A stretch of DNA of 7,037 nucleotides from JBBPYA01 sp038200385 (GTDB taxonomy: Bacteria > Actinomycetota > Actinomycetes > Mycobacteriales > Geodermatophilaceae), in the NCBI GenBank assembly GCA_038200385.1, contig JBBPYA010000025.1:1-7037 (forward strand), written 5' to 3'. Shown piece by piece: positions 1 to 6,152 of the stretch. Position 1 is the stretch's first letter; the number at the start of each line of letters is the position of its first letter. Below the pieces are notes generated by a model. The model saw nothing but the letters and a program-made list of their open reading frames with translations. It was not told where the DNA came from and did not search any database. The translations under genes and the position numbers were made by a program.

Positions 1-270
1 AGGCGGGTCAACGGGACGTCCCTCACGGTCGCGGAGCTGACCGCTGCCCGGTGGCTCGAGGTGGAGATCCATCACGTGGATCTGGGCCTGGACTACCGGG
101 CGGTGGACTGGCCCGAGGACTTCGTCGCCTTCGCGTTGCCCGGTCAACTCGACCGGCTGCCGCAACGGGCCCCCGGGACGACCCCGCTGCAGCTTCCGGA
201 CTCGGAGCTGCTCGCCTGGCTCGTCGGTCGTGGCGACGCCGGGTTGCCGGAGCTGCCGGCCTGGCCCTGA
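1..270 (+). CDS. Mycothiol-dependent maleylpyruvate isomerase-family protein, C-terminal part (5' end outside window)
   Basis: The reading frame is open from the first base and stops at TGA 268-270, leaving 89 residues of a longer protein. The visible part contains VEIHHVDLGLDY (from about residue 21), followed by a W-P-x-x-F-V segment and a C-terminal tail ending in PELPAWP. The x-E-(V/I)-x-x-H-x-V-D-L-G pattern is typical of the C-terminal portion of the mycothiol-dependent maleylpyruvate isomerase / DinB-like family (TIGR03083 type). Family members use mycothiol for cis-trans isomerisation or conjugation, and many have unknown substrates, so the exact reaction cannot be assigned here. The N-terminal DinB-like helical bundle with the metal-binding histidines lies outside the window. 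A GTG at position 61 is an internal codon: the homologous sequence continues upstream of it. No aromatic degradation genes accompany it here. Confidence 0.82.
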   Translation, partial: RRVNGTSLTVAELTAARWLEVEIHHVDLGLDYRAVDWPEDFVAFALPGQLDRLPQRAPGTTPLQLPDSELLAWLVGRGDAGLPELPAWP

Positions 271-318
271 GACATCCGGGCACCGGCACGATCGACGGCC
301 TGCTGGTAGGACTGGTTG

Positions 319-993
319 ATGCGCCTGCGCCTGCGCCTGAGTCTGGCCGGCCTCATCGCGCTCAGCCTGGCAGTGACCGGCTGCACGGCGTCGGTCTCCG
401 GGTCCGGGGTCCGGATCGGCGGCCCCGCCGACGGCGCCAGTCCGACGCCCGCTCCGACCAGCCGCGGCCCCGGCGGGAACGGCGGGCCGCCGCAAACCCG
501 TCAACCCCCGGGCCCGGCAGCGCTGGACTGTGCCGGTGCCATCGTGTCCCCGCCCGGCGCCCCATACTGCTACACCGCTCCCGGCGGGTTGGATCCGGTT
601 GAGCTGGGCGACCCCACCGCCGGGGAGGAGGGCTCCTTCCGCACCAGCTTCGGATTCGGGCCGGCGGACCACATCGACGTGCAGGCCTACTCCGTGGGTA
701 TCGACACCGACGAGCTGACCGACCAGGAGATCGTCAGCCAGCTCGCCGCGGTGGTGGCCGACCTGGAGAGCGGCGGGTTCACGTTCGGCCACGAGCCGCG
801 CAGGATCACCGTCGACGGCGCACGCGCGTTCGCCTACGTCGGGCATTCCGTGGAGGGCGGCCAGACCATCACCGCGCACTTCGTGTTCCGCGGCGAGACC
901 GAGGTACAGGTCAACTGCTCCAGCACCCAGCACGCCGACCTGATCGCGACCGCGTGCGCAGATGTGCTTGCCAGCCTGCAGATCGCCGGCTAG
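319..993 (+). CDS. Secreted lipoprotein with Pro/Gly-rich linker and two cysteine pairs
   Basis: This is a 224-residue protein with a lipoprotein signal peptide. Arginines alternate at the N terminus (R2, R4, R6), then comes a hydrophobic core and the lipobox V-T-G-C with the lipidated cysteine at residue 22. It should therefore be anchored on the outer face of the membrane. Residues 23-69 form a low-complexity linker rich in Gly, Pro, Ser and Thr. The globular part (about 70-224) has four cysteines, C71, C84, C200 and C213, which could form two disulphides. The C-terminal pattern G-x-R-A-x-x-Y ... F-x-F-R-G ... V-N-C ... A-C-x-x-V-L-x-S-L resembles mycobacterial LpqN/PsbP-like lipoproteins, but that is a resemblance by eye. 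ATG 319 is chosen over the adjacent TTG 316 because a Shine-Dalgarno-like AGGA (308-311) lies 7 nt before it. It lies 48 bp after the isomerase gene, possibly cotranscribed. Function unknown. Confidence 0.85.
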   Translation: MRLRLRLSLAGLIALSLAVTGCTASVSGSGVRIGGPADGASPTPAPTSRGPGGNGGPPQTRQPPGPAALDCAGAIVSPPGAPYCYTAPGGLDPVELGDPTAGEEGSFRTSFGFGPADHIDVQAYSVGIDTDELTDQEIVSQLAAVVADLESGGFTFGHEPRRITVDGARAFAYVGHSVEGGQTITAHFVFRGETEVQVNCSSTQHADLIATACADVLASLQIAG

Positions 994-1003
994 CCGGGAC
1001 CGC

Positions 1004-1318
1004 TCAGAGTTCGATGCCCAACCGCCGGGCCGAGCGGGCCCGCTGCCGGGCCGCCCGCAGCCGACGCAGCCGCTTGACCAGCATCGGGTCGGCGGCCAGC
1101 GCCTCCGGCCGGTCGATGAGGGCGTTGAGAACCTGGTAGTAGCGGGTGGCCGACATGGCGAACAGGTCCCGGATCGCCTGCTCCTTGGCCCCGGCGTACT
1201 GCCACCACTGCCGTTCGAAGGTCAGGATGTCCCGCTCGCGGCGGGTCAGCCCGTCGGAGTCGTCGGCGACCGGCCCGAGTCGGGCCGCACCGGCGCCCCG
1301 AGCGCCCCCTGGGTCCAT
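1004..1318 (-). CDS. DUF3263 family small protein, putative helix-turn-helix
   Basis: This 104-residue protein is highly typical of DUF3263. It has L-T-x-R-E-R-D-I-L-x-F-E-R-Q-W-W at about residues 24-39, then YAGAKEQAIRDLF (41-53), ATRYYQVLNALIDRPEAL (57-74), and a strongly basic tail rich in Arg (82-99). The order of a helix, a short turn and the helix carrying S-A-T-R-Y-Y-Q-V-L looks like a helix-turn-helix, so DNA binding is a reasonable guess, but no function is established to my knowledge. The first 20 residues are poorly conserved-looking and the start could be slightly different; ATG 1316-1318 is preceded by GGGAG at a short spacing (4 nt). It ends 10 bp from the convergent lipoprotein stop. 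In mycobacteria this family sits next to a LytR_C-domain gene; that partner is not present downstream here. Confidence 0.9.
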   Translation of the reverse strand: MDPGGARGAGAARLGPVADDSDGLTRRERDILTFERQWWQYAGAKEQAIRDLFAMSATRYYQVLNALIDRPEALAADPMLVKRLRRLRAARQRARSARRLGIEL

Positions 1319-1422
1319 CCGGCTCCCATCCCGCGAAATACAACGCTGTGATTCTCCGCTGACACCCTAGGGCACGATCGTTGCCCCGGCGGCGCAGCCA
1401 CGCCAGCGCCACCGCAGAGCGC
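1319..1422 (-). promoter_or_regulatory. Intergenic region upstream of the DUF3263 gene, probable own promoter
   Basis: The 104-bp gap between the rarD stop and the DUF3263 start is long compared with the other same-strand gaps here (30 and 40 bp), so the DUF3263 gene probably has its own promoter. On the minus strand a less GC-rich patch (about 1334-1370) contains TGTATT about 30 nt before the ATG as a possible -10 element, with TGTCAG 16 nt further upstream as a weak -35 candidate. Neither is a strong match. No clear terminator follows rarD. Confidence 0.3.
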
Positions 1423-2319
1423 TCAGACTGCCGGCGTGAGCACCGGTCGGCGGTTGTTGCGCGCCAGATCCAGGGTCAGCATGATCAGCGCGAGCCAGAC
1501 CAGCGCGAAGCCGGCCAACCGTCCCGGGGGCATCGGTTCGGCGAACACGACCAGCCCGAGAACGAATTGGATCAGCGGGGCGAGGTACTGCAGCAGCCCC
1601 AGGGTGGACAGCGGAACCCGCCGGGCGGCGGCGGCGAAGAACAGCAGCGGGATGGCAGTGACGACGCCGGCCAGCATCAGCAGCGCCGTGTTCAGCGCCG
1701 AGACCGTGCCGAAGGCGGCGGTGCCCTGCCCGGTCAGCACCGCGAGCAGCACCAGCGCCGGCAGCGTCATGACCGCGCTCTCCACCGCCAGCCCCTCGGT
1801 CGGCCCGACCGACACGAGCTTCTTGATCAGTCCGTAGAAGCCGAAGGAGAACGCCAGGGTCAGCGCGATGAACGGCGGCCGACCGTAGTCCACGGTGAGT
1901 ACGACGACGGCGAGCAGGCCGATCCCGACCGCGACCCACTGCACCGTCCGCAGCCGCTCGCGGAACACCACGACGCCGAGGGCGACGCTGACCAGCGGGT
2001 TGACAAAGTACCCGAGCGAGGTCTCGACCACCTGGCCGCTGTTCACGCCGTAGATGTAGGTACCCCAGTTGACCGAGATCAGCATCGCGGCGGCGACCAG
2101 CAGCACCAGGGTGCGGCGGTCGCGGACAGCGGCGCGAACCTTCGACCACCTCCGGCGTACGGCGATCACGGCCGTGGTGAATACCAGGGACCACACGATC
2201 CGGTGGGCCAGGATCTCCAGCGGGCTGGCCGGGTCCAGCAGCGTCCAGTACAGCGGGAATAGACCCCACATGAGGTACGCCGCGACGCCGTACCAGACTC
2301 CCCGCCGCCCCTCGAGCAC
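1423..2319 (-). CDS. rarD: RarD-type EamA family permease
   Basis: This 298-residue integral membrane protein belongs to the RarD branch of the EamA/DMT superfamily, with about ten predicted hydrophobic helices. The RarD signatures are clear: AAYLMWGLFPLYW (13-25), P-L-E-I-L-A-H-R-I-V-W-S (33-44), NWGTYIYGVN (84-93), and G-Q-V-V-E-T-S-L-G-Y-F-V-N-P-L (95-109) followed by F-R-E-R-L. The second half contains Y-G-L-I-K-K and the terminal helix A-L-V-W-L-A-L-I-M-L. The family is annotated as 'chloramphenicol-sensitive protein RarD', but its physiological substrate is not settled, so the name should not be read as resistance. GTG 2317-2319 is the best start, because translation right after it gives the usual RarD N terminus (R-x-G-V-x-Y-G); no good Shine-Dalgarno is visible. 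It begins 30 bp after the membrane-protein gene upstream, consistent with translation from a shared mRNA. Confidence 0.9.
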   Translation of the reverse strand: MLEGRRGVWYGVAAYLMWGLFPLYWTLLDPASPLEILAHRIVWSLVFTTAVIAVRRRWSKVRAAVRDRRTLVLLVAAAMLISVNWGTYIYGVNSGQVVETSLGYFVNPLVSVALGVVVFRERLRTVQWVAVGIGLLAVVVLTVDYGRPPFIALTLAFSFGFYGLIKKLVSVGPTEGLAVESAVMTLPALVLLAVLTGQGTAAFGTVSALNTALLMLAGVVTAIPLLFFAAAARRVPLSTLGLLQYLAPLIQFVLGLVVFAEPMPPGRLAGFALVWLALIMLTLDLARNNRRPVLTPAV

Positions 2320-2349
2320 GACTGAACGCTACGGCGGAGCGCCGGGGGC

Positions 2350-2796
2350 CTACGACCCGGCCGGACCCTGCCGGTCCAGCGGCGCTGCCCGCCCGCCCAC
2401 CGCCGCGGCGACGGAGTGCCACGGCACCCGCCGCAGCAGCACGCTGACGATCCGTCCGCCGGTGCGGAAGTCCCCGGCGACGGCATGCACCGCGTGCCGG
2501 CTGGAGCGCAGCACCAGGTAGTGGTCGACCCCGCGCGCGGCCACCAGACCCCCGAAGAGACCGGCGGCGGCGGACACCCCAACCAGCCGCCAGGCCAGCC
2601 CGTCGGCCTGCAGCGTCGCGACCGCGAACGTGGTCAGCGCGACCACGACAGCGAGGGTGAGGCTGATCACCGCGATCGCACCGGCCGGGCCGCGTTGCTG
2701 GGCCGGCCCGTGGCGTTCGTAGCGGGTGGCCCCGCCGCCGACGGTGCCCATGGCCGCCACCAGCATGATCATCCCAGCGAGACTCCAGGCAGACAT
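2350..2796 (-). CDS. Hypothetical small membrane protein, three predicted transmembrane helices
   Basis: I do not recognise this 148-residue protein. Three hydrophobic segments are visible: about residues 5-22 (ending in a Gly-rich TVGGGA), 38-62 and 67-88. After the third comes a mostly polar, basic C-terminal part with D-H-Y-L-V-L-R-S-S-R-H-A-V-H (91-104) and R-R-V-P-W-H-S-V (122-129). The loop between helices 1 and 2 (T-R-Y-E-R-H-G) is basic. ATG 2794-2796 is chosen over the in-frame ATG 2809-2811 because a near-perfect Shine-Dalgarno (AGGGAGGG, 2801-2808) lies just before it; the longer form would put that site inside the gene. It is the first gene of a probable two-gene transcript with rarD and is divergent from the MFS exporter, which could hint at a membrane-related role. 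The function is unknown. Confidence 0.72.
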   Translation of the reverse strand: MSAWSLAGMIMLVAAMGTVGGGATRYERHGPAQQRGPAGAIAVISLTLAVVVALTTFAVATLQADGLAWRLVGVSAAAGLFGGLVAARGVDHYLVLRSSRHAVHAVAGDFRTGGRIVSVLLRRVPWHSVAAAVGGRAAPLDRQGPAGS

Positions 2797-2963
2797 GTCA
2801 CCCTCCCTCATCTGTCACTTTGATCACTTCATTACCGTGCGTCACACTACTGTGTCGCGGTTCGCGGCCGGGCCGTTGGCCGGCATGCGGTGTGTCGCCG
2901 TCGCCGGCGTCTCCAGGGCGACCATGTTCGGGCCGGCGGGGCCGCGCCAGGCAGACTGCGGCG
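2797..2963. promoter_or_regulatory. Divergent intergenic region between the membrane-protein gene and the MFS exporter
   Basis: This 167-bp stretch should hold promoters for both directions. Its first third (about 2811-2860) is noticeably less GC-rich than the genes around it. On the plus strand TTGATC (2820-2825) and CACACT (2843-2848) are spaced 17 bp and could be a -35/-10 pair for the exporter. On the minus strand TAATGA (complement of about 2829-2834) is a possible -10 element. A short inverted repeat ACAC-TACT-GTGT (2844-2855) could be an operator half-pair. All are weak matches. The rest (about 2865-2963) is GC-rich with no clear structure; in the exporter frame it would encode a polar, Arg/Pro-rich extension that does not look like protein. 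Confidence 0.35.
2801..2808 (-). promoter_or_regulatory. Strong Shine-Dalgarno deciding the start of the small membrane protein
   Basis: On the minus strand the sequence AGGGAGGG is followed by TGAC and then ATG (2796-2794). The GGAGG core sits 5 nt from this ATG. It overlaps the 5' end of the longer reading frame starting at 2811, which argues that translation begins at 2796. Confidence 0.7.
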
Positions 2964-4391
2964 GTGCCCCCGGAGGAGCTGGACCCGCGGCGTTGGCGGG
3001 CTCTCGCGGTGTGCCTGTCGGCCGGATTCCTGACCTTGCTGGACGTCAGCATCGTCAACGTCGCGCTGCCCTCCATCGAGTCCGGGCTGGGGGCCGGGGC
3101 ACGGGACCTGCAGTGGATCCTGACCGGGTACGCGGTCGCCTTCGGACTGGTGCTCGTCTCGGCGGGCCGGCTGGGCGACGCCCGCGGTCGGCGGCGGATG
3201 TTCCTGATCGGCGTCACGCTGTTCACCGCGGCATCCGCGCTGGCCGGGCTGGCCCCAGGACCGGGGTGGCTGTCCGCCGCCCGGGTGCTGCAGGGGATCG
3301 GTGCGGGCGTGCTGAACCCCCAGGTGGCCGGCTTCATCCAGTCCCTGTTCCCCGGTAGGGAGCGGGCCCGCGCGTTCGGGGCGTTCGGGGCCTCGGTCGG
3401 GCTGTCCACCGCAGTCGGTCCGGTGCTCGGGGGCCTGATCATCGACCTGGTCGGCGGCCCGAACGCCTGGCGGTGGGTCTTCCTGGTCAACATCCCGGTC
3501 GGAATCGTGGTGCTCGTGCTGGCGGTCCGGCTGCTGCCCGAACCGGCCTCCGGGCGGCAGGACACCCGGCTGGACCCGGTCGGCGTGCTGCTGCTCGGCG
3601 CGGCGACCGTGCTGATCCTGCTGCCGATGATCAGCGAGTCCGGCGTACCGCTGGGTGAGCGCCCGTGGTGGCTGCTCGTCCTCGGGCTGGTGCTACTTGC
3701 CGTGTTCGCGCTGTGGGAACGTCGGGTCGGGGGACGCGGTGGCGCCCCGGTCGTGGACCTGCGGTTGTTCACCCACCGCTCGTACGCGCTGGGCGCCGCC
3801 CTCGCGATGAGCTACTTCGCCGGCTTCACCTCCATCTTCTTCATCCTCACCCTGACCCTGCAGGCCGGCCTCGGGTACAGCCCCCTACAGGCGGGCCTCG
3901 CCGCAACGCCGTTCGCGATCGGTGGCGCGGTCGCGGCGATCACCGGCGGTCGGCTGGTCACCCGGTTCGGCCGGTCGCTCGTGGCCGGTGGCCTGGTCCT
4001 GAGCCTGCTAGGCGTCCTGGGCACCGCCGCGGTGACGCTCGTCGTCGACGGGCCGGCGCTGGGGTGGGCGGTGGTGCTGCCGCAGCTCGTCGCCGGCGCC
4101 GGCAGCGGGCTGACGATCACGCCGAACCAGACCCTGACCCTCAGCGAGGTGCCGATCGCCGGAGGTGGCAGCGCCGCCGGCGTGGTCCAGACCGGTCAGC
4201 GGATCGGGACCGCGCTGGGAATCGCGTTCACCGGCACCATCTTCTTCGGTCTGGTGGCCGGTTCGACGTCGTACCCGCGGGCGCTGGCCGTCTCGATGCT
4301 CGTGGTCGCGGGGTTCATGACGCTGGCTCTGGCGATCGCGCTGACCGACGTTCGGTTGGGTCGCCGGGACGGGCCGACCGGCGTCGCCTGA
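2964..4391 (+). CDS. MFS drug/solute exporter, DHA2 (EmrB/QacA, 14-helix) type
   Basis: This 475-residue integral membrane protein is a major facilitator of the drug:H+ antiporter-2 family, which exports lipophilic compounds using the proton gradient. Visible motifs are L-D-V-S-I-V-N-V-A-L-P in helix 1 (about 26-36), with the membrane-embedded Asp27 typical of DHA2; motif A as GRLGDARGRRR (68-78) in the cytoplasmic loop 2-3; R-V-L-Q-G-I-G-A-G (107-115); the antiporter motif C as AVGPVLGGLI (150-159); and W-R-W-V-F-L-V-N-I-P-V-G (169-180). Hydrophobic segments continue to the C terminus, consistent with 14 helices. GTG 2964 is chosen because conserved sequence begins right after it (EELDPRRWRALAVC). 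The frame is open back to TTG 2820, but that part is Arg/Pro-rich and unlike an MFS N terminus. No good Shine-Dalgarno is visible, so the start is moderately certain. The substrate cannot be inferred; no TetR/MarR regulator is adjacent. Confidence 0.88.
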   Translation: MPPEELDPRRWRALAVCLSAGFLTLLDVSIVNVALPSIESGLGAGARDLQWILTGYAVAFGLVLVSAGRLGDARGRRRMFLIGVTLFTAASALAGLAPGPGWLSAARVLQGIGAGVLNPQVAGFIQSLFPGRERARAFGAFGASVGLSTAVGPVLGGLIIDLVGGPNAWRWVFLVNIPVGIVVLVLAVRLLPEPASGRQDTRLDPVGVLLLGAATVLILLPMISESGVPLGERPWWLLVLGLVLLAVFALWERRVGGRGGAPVVDLRLFTHRSYALGAALAMSYFAGFTSIFFILTLTLQAGLGYSPLQAGLAATPFAIGGAVAAITGGRLVTRFGRSLVAGGLVLSLLGVLGTAAVTLVVDGPALGWAVVLPQLVAGAGSGLTITPNQTLTLSEVPIAGGGSAAGVVQTGQRIGTALGIAFTGTIFFGLVAGSTSYPRALAVSMLVVAGFMTLALAIALTDVRLGRRDGPTGVA

Positions 4392-4398
4392 GCCGGCG

Positions 4399-4788
4399 CT
4401 ACTCGGCCAGTTCCTCGGCGGTCAGCGGGCGAAGCACGCAGAACTCGTTGCCGTCGGGGTCGGCGAGCACCACCCAGCTGACCTCGGGGCCCTGGCCGAT
4501 GTCGACCCGACGGGCGCCCAGGGCCTCCAGCCGGGCGACCTCACCGGCCTGGTCGGCGTCCGGGCGCAGGTCCAGGTGCAGCCGGTTCTTGGCCGGCTTC
4601 GCCTCGAGCAAGAGGGAGAACAGCAGGTCCGGTGCCACACCGTCCTGCGGGCTGCCGGCCGCCGGCTCCAGGACCACCTCGTCGGGGCGCTCGTAGGTGC
4701 GCCGCCAGCCCAGCGCGGCCTCCCAGAACGACGCGATGGCGCCCGGGTCGGGGCTGTCGATGCAGAGCGCCTGGATTCCGAGACTCAT
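4399..4788 (-). CDS. VOC superfamily (glyoxalase/bleomycin-resistance-like) protein
   Basis: This 129-residue single-domain protein has the vicinal-oxygen-chelate fold pattern. An N-terminal strand (IQALCIDSPDP) leads into F-W-E-A-A-L-G-W (21-28). K-N-R-L-H-L-D-L (67-74) follows, with His71 at a usual metal-ligand position, and then W-V-V-L-A-D-P-D-G-N-E-F-C-V-L (105-119), with Glu115 as the usual C-terminal ligand. It fits the Glyoxalase-like (Glyoxalase_6) group common in actinomycetes. Such proteins range from metal-dependent lyases and dioxygenases to drug-binding proteins, so the reaction is open. ATG 4786-4788 is preferred over TTG 4797; GGG lies about 10 nt upstream. Its stop is 7 bp from the stop of the convergent MFS exporter, leaving no room for a normal terminator between them. 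It lies downstream of mntH on the same strand, 58 bp away, so read-through from that operon is possible. Confidence 0.86.
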   Translation of the reverse strand: MSLGIQALCIDSPDPGAIASFWEAALGWRRTYERPDEVVLEPAAGSPQDGVAPDLLFSLLLEAKPAKNRLHLDLRPDADQAGEVARLEALGARRVDIGQGPEVSWVVLADPDGNEFCVLRPLTAEELAE

Positions 4789-4846
4789 GGCTTGCAACCC
4801 TGCCCCAGGCGCCCCGCGCAGGCGAACCGTTTTCGGCCGGCCGACC

Positions 4847-6112
4847 TCAGGTCAGGGTCTGGACGAGCAGGAAACCGTTCAACGCGATGATCATGGCGGC
4901 GGCGATGCTGGCGATCACGGTGGTCGCCCGCCGGTTCACCAGTTCGGCCATCAAGTCACGGCGGCGGGTCAGCATGATCAGCGGGACCAGCGCGAAGGGG
5001 ATCCCGAAGGAGAGCACCACCTGGGACAGCACAAGGGCAGTCGTGGCGTCCACGCCGAGACCGAGTACGACCAACGCCGGGGTCAGCGTGATCAGCCGCC
5101 GGACGAGCAGCGGGATCCGACGCTGGATGAAGCCCTGCATCACGACCTGGCCGGCGTAGGTCCCGACGCCGGAGGAGGCGAAGCCGGAGGCGAGCAGCGC
5201 GAGGGCGAAGGCCAACGCGGCGGGCTGGTCCAGGACGCGGGCCAGCCCGGCATGCACCCCTTCGAGGGTGTCGGTGTTGGGCACGTCGGAGCCGAAGAAC
5301 AGGGCGGCGGCGATGACGAGCATCGCGGCGTTGACGAAACCGGCGAAGCCCATCCCGACAATCACGTCGATCTGCTGGTGCCGGAACAGGAACTTGCGCT
5401 CGGCCGGGGTCTCGGCCACGATCCGCCGCTGGGTCAGCGCCGAATGCAGGTAAATCACGTGCGGCATCACGGTCGCGCCGAGGATCCCGGTGGCCAGCAG
5501 CAGGCTGTTGGCCCCCTGGAACTCCGGAATCAGCCCGCGAGCCAGGTCCGCCGGCACGACGTCGATGCGCAGCAGCGTGACCAGGAAGCCGAGCAGGATC
5601 ACGCTGAACAGGCCGACGATCGCGAGCTCGAACGGCCGGTGGCCCCTGGCCTGCAAGGCCAGCAGCAGGAACGCGACCACCCCGGTGATGATCCCGCCAG
5701 TGAACAGCGGGATGCCGAAGAGCAGGTTCAGCGCGATCGCGCCACCGATCACCTCGGCCAGGTCAGTGGCCACCGCGACGAATTCGGCCTGCACCCACAT
5801 CCCGCGCGACACCGGGCGGGAGAGCGTGTCGCGGCACAGCTCCGGCAGGTTGCGGCCCGTGGCCAGCCCGAGCTTGGCCGAGAGGGACTGGATGAGCATC
5901 GCCAGCAGGTTCGCCCCGACGATCACCCACAGCAGCAGGTACCCGAACTGGGAGCCGGCGGAGAAGTTCGTGGCGAAGTTGCCGGGGTCGACGTAGGCGA
6001 TCGCCGCGACGACGGCGGGCCCATACAGGGGCAGCTTGCCGCGCAGCCGGCTCGCGCGCAGGCCGGCGACCGTCGGCCCTACCGGCGGCGTGCCGTCCCG
6101 CGTGCTCGTCAT
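4847..6112 (-). CDS. mntH: NRAMP-family divalent metal (Mn2+) transporter MntH
   Basis: This 421-residue protein of about 11 transmembrane helices is a proton-coupled Mn2+ (and Fe2+) importer of the NRAMP/MntH family and is full length. The unwound helix 1 carries D-P-G-N (Asp42, Asn45) followed by F-A-T-N. Helix 6 carries A-T-V-M-P-H (Ala213, Met216, His218). These match the metal-site residues known from bacterial NRAMP structures (Asp56, Asn59, Ala227, Met230 in the Deinococcus protein). Other family marks are Q-S-L-S-A-K-L-G-L-A-T-G (75-86), W-V-Q-A-E-F-V-A-V-A-T-D-L-A-E (106-120), G-T-Y-A-G-Q-V-V-M-Q-G-F, and F-G-I-P-F-A-L-V-P. The start ATG 6110-6112 gives a normal hydrophilic N terminus; no strong Shine-Dalgarno is visible. 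It follows mntR by 40 bp with no promoter or palindrome in the gap, so it is probably cotranscribed and controlled from the operator ahead of mntR. Confidence 0.94.
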   Translation of the reverse strand: MTSTRDGTPPVGPTVAGLRASRLRGKLPLYGPAVVAAIAYVDPGNFATNFSAGSQFGYLLLWVIVGANLLAMLIQSLSAKLGLATGRNLPELCRDTLSRPVSRGMWVQAEFVAVATDLAEVIGGAIALNLLFGIPLFTGGIITGVVAFLLLALQARGHRPFELAIVGLFSVILLGFLVTLLRIDVVPADLARGLIPEFQGANSLLLATGILGATVMPHVIYLHSALTQRRIVAETPAERKFLFRHQQIDVIVGMGFAGFVNAAMLVIAAALFFGSDVPNTDTLEGVHAGLARVLDQPAALAFALALLASGFASSGVGTYAGQVVMQGFIQRRIPLLVRRLITLTPALVVLGLGVDATTALVLSQVVLSFGIPFALVPLIMLTRRRDLMAELVNRRATTVIASIAAAMIIALNGFLLVQTLT

Positions 6113-6152
6113 CGACCGGCCCGCGTGCCGGGTGCCGTCCGGGCCACCGGCC

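Noticed and set aside
1381..2262. Long open frame on the plus strand opposite rarD
   Set aside because: It is the antisense shadow of rarD, rich in Arg, Gln and His with no domain, as expected from high-GC complementary strands.
2820..2963. N-terminal extension of the MFS exporter starting at TTG 2820
   Set aside because: The extension is Arg/Pro/Gly-rich, covers the likely divergent promoter region and is unlike MFS N termini; family-like sequence begins right after GTG 2964.
1423..4788. A drug-resistance island (RarD, MFS exporter and VOC protein together)
   Set aside because: The genes lie in different transcription units, RarD's link to chloramphenicol is only a family name, and no mobile element, resistance regulator or composition change marks transfer.
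4798..4846. Rho-independent terminator after mntH (TCGGCCGGCCGA palindrome, 4833-4844)
   Set aside because: The palindrome is self-complementary with no loop, and is followed on the minus strand by AAAACGG instead of a T-run, so it does not fit an intrinsic terminator.
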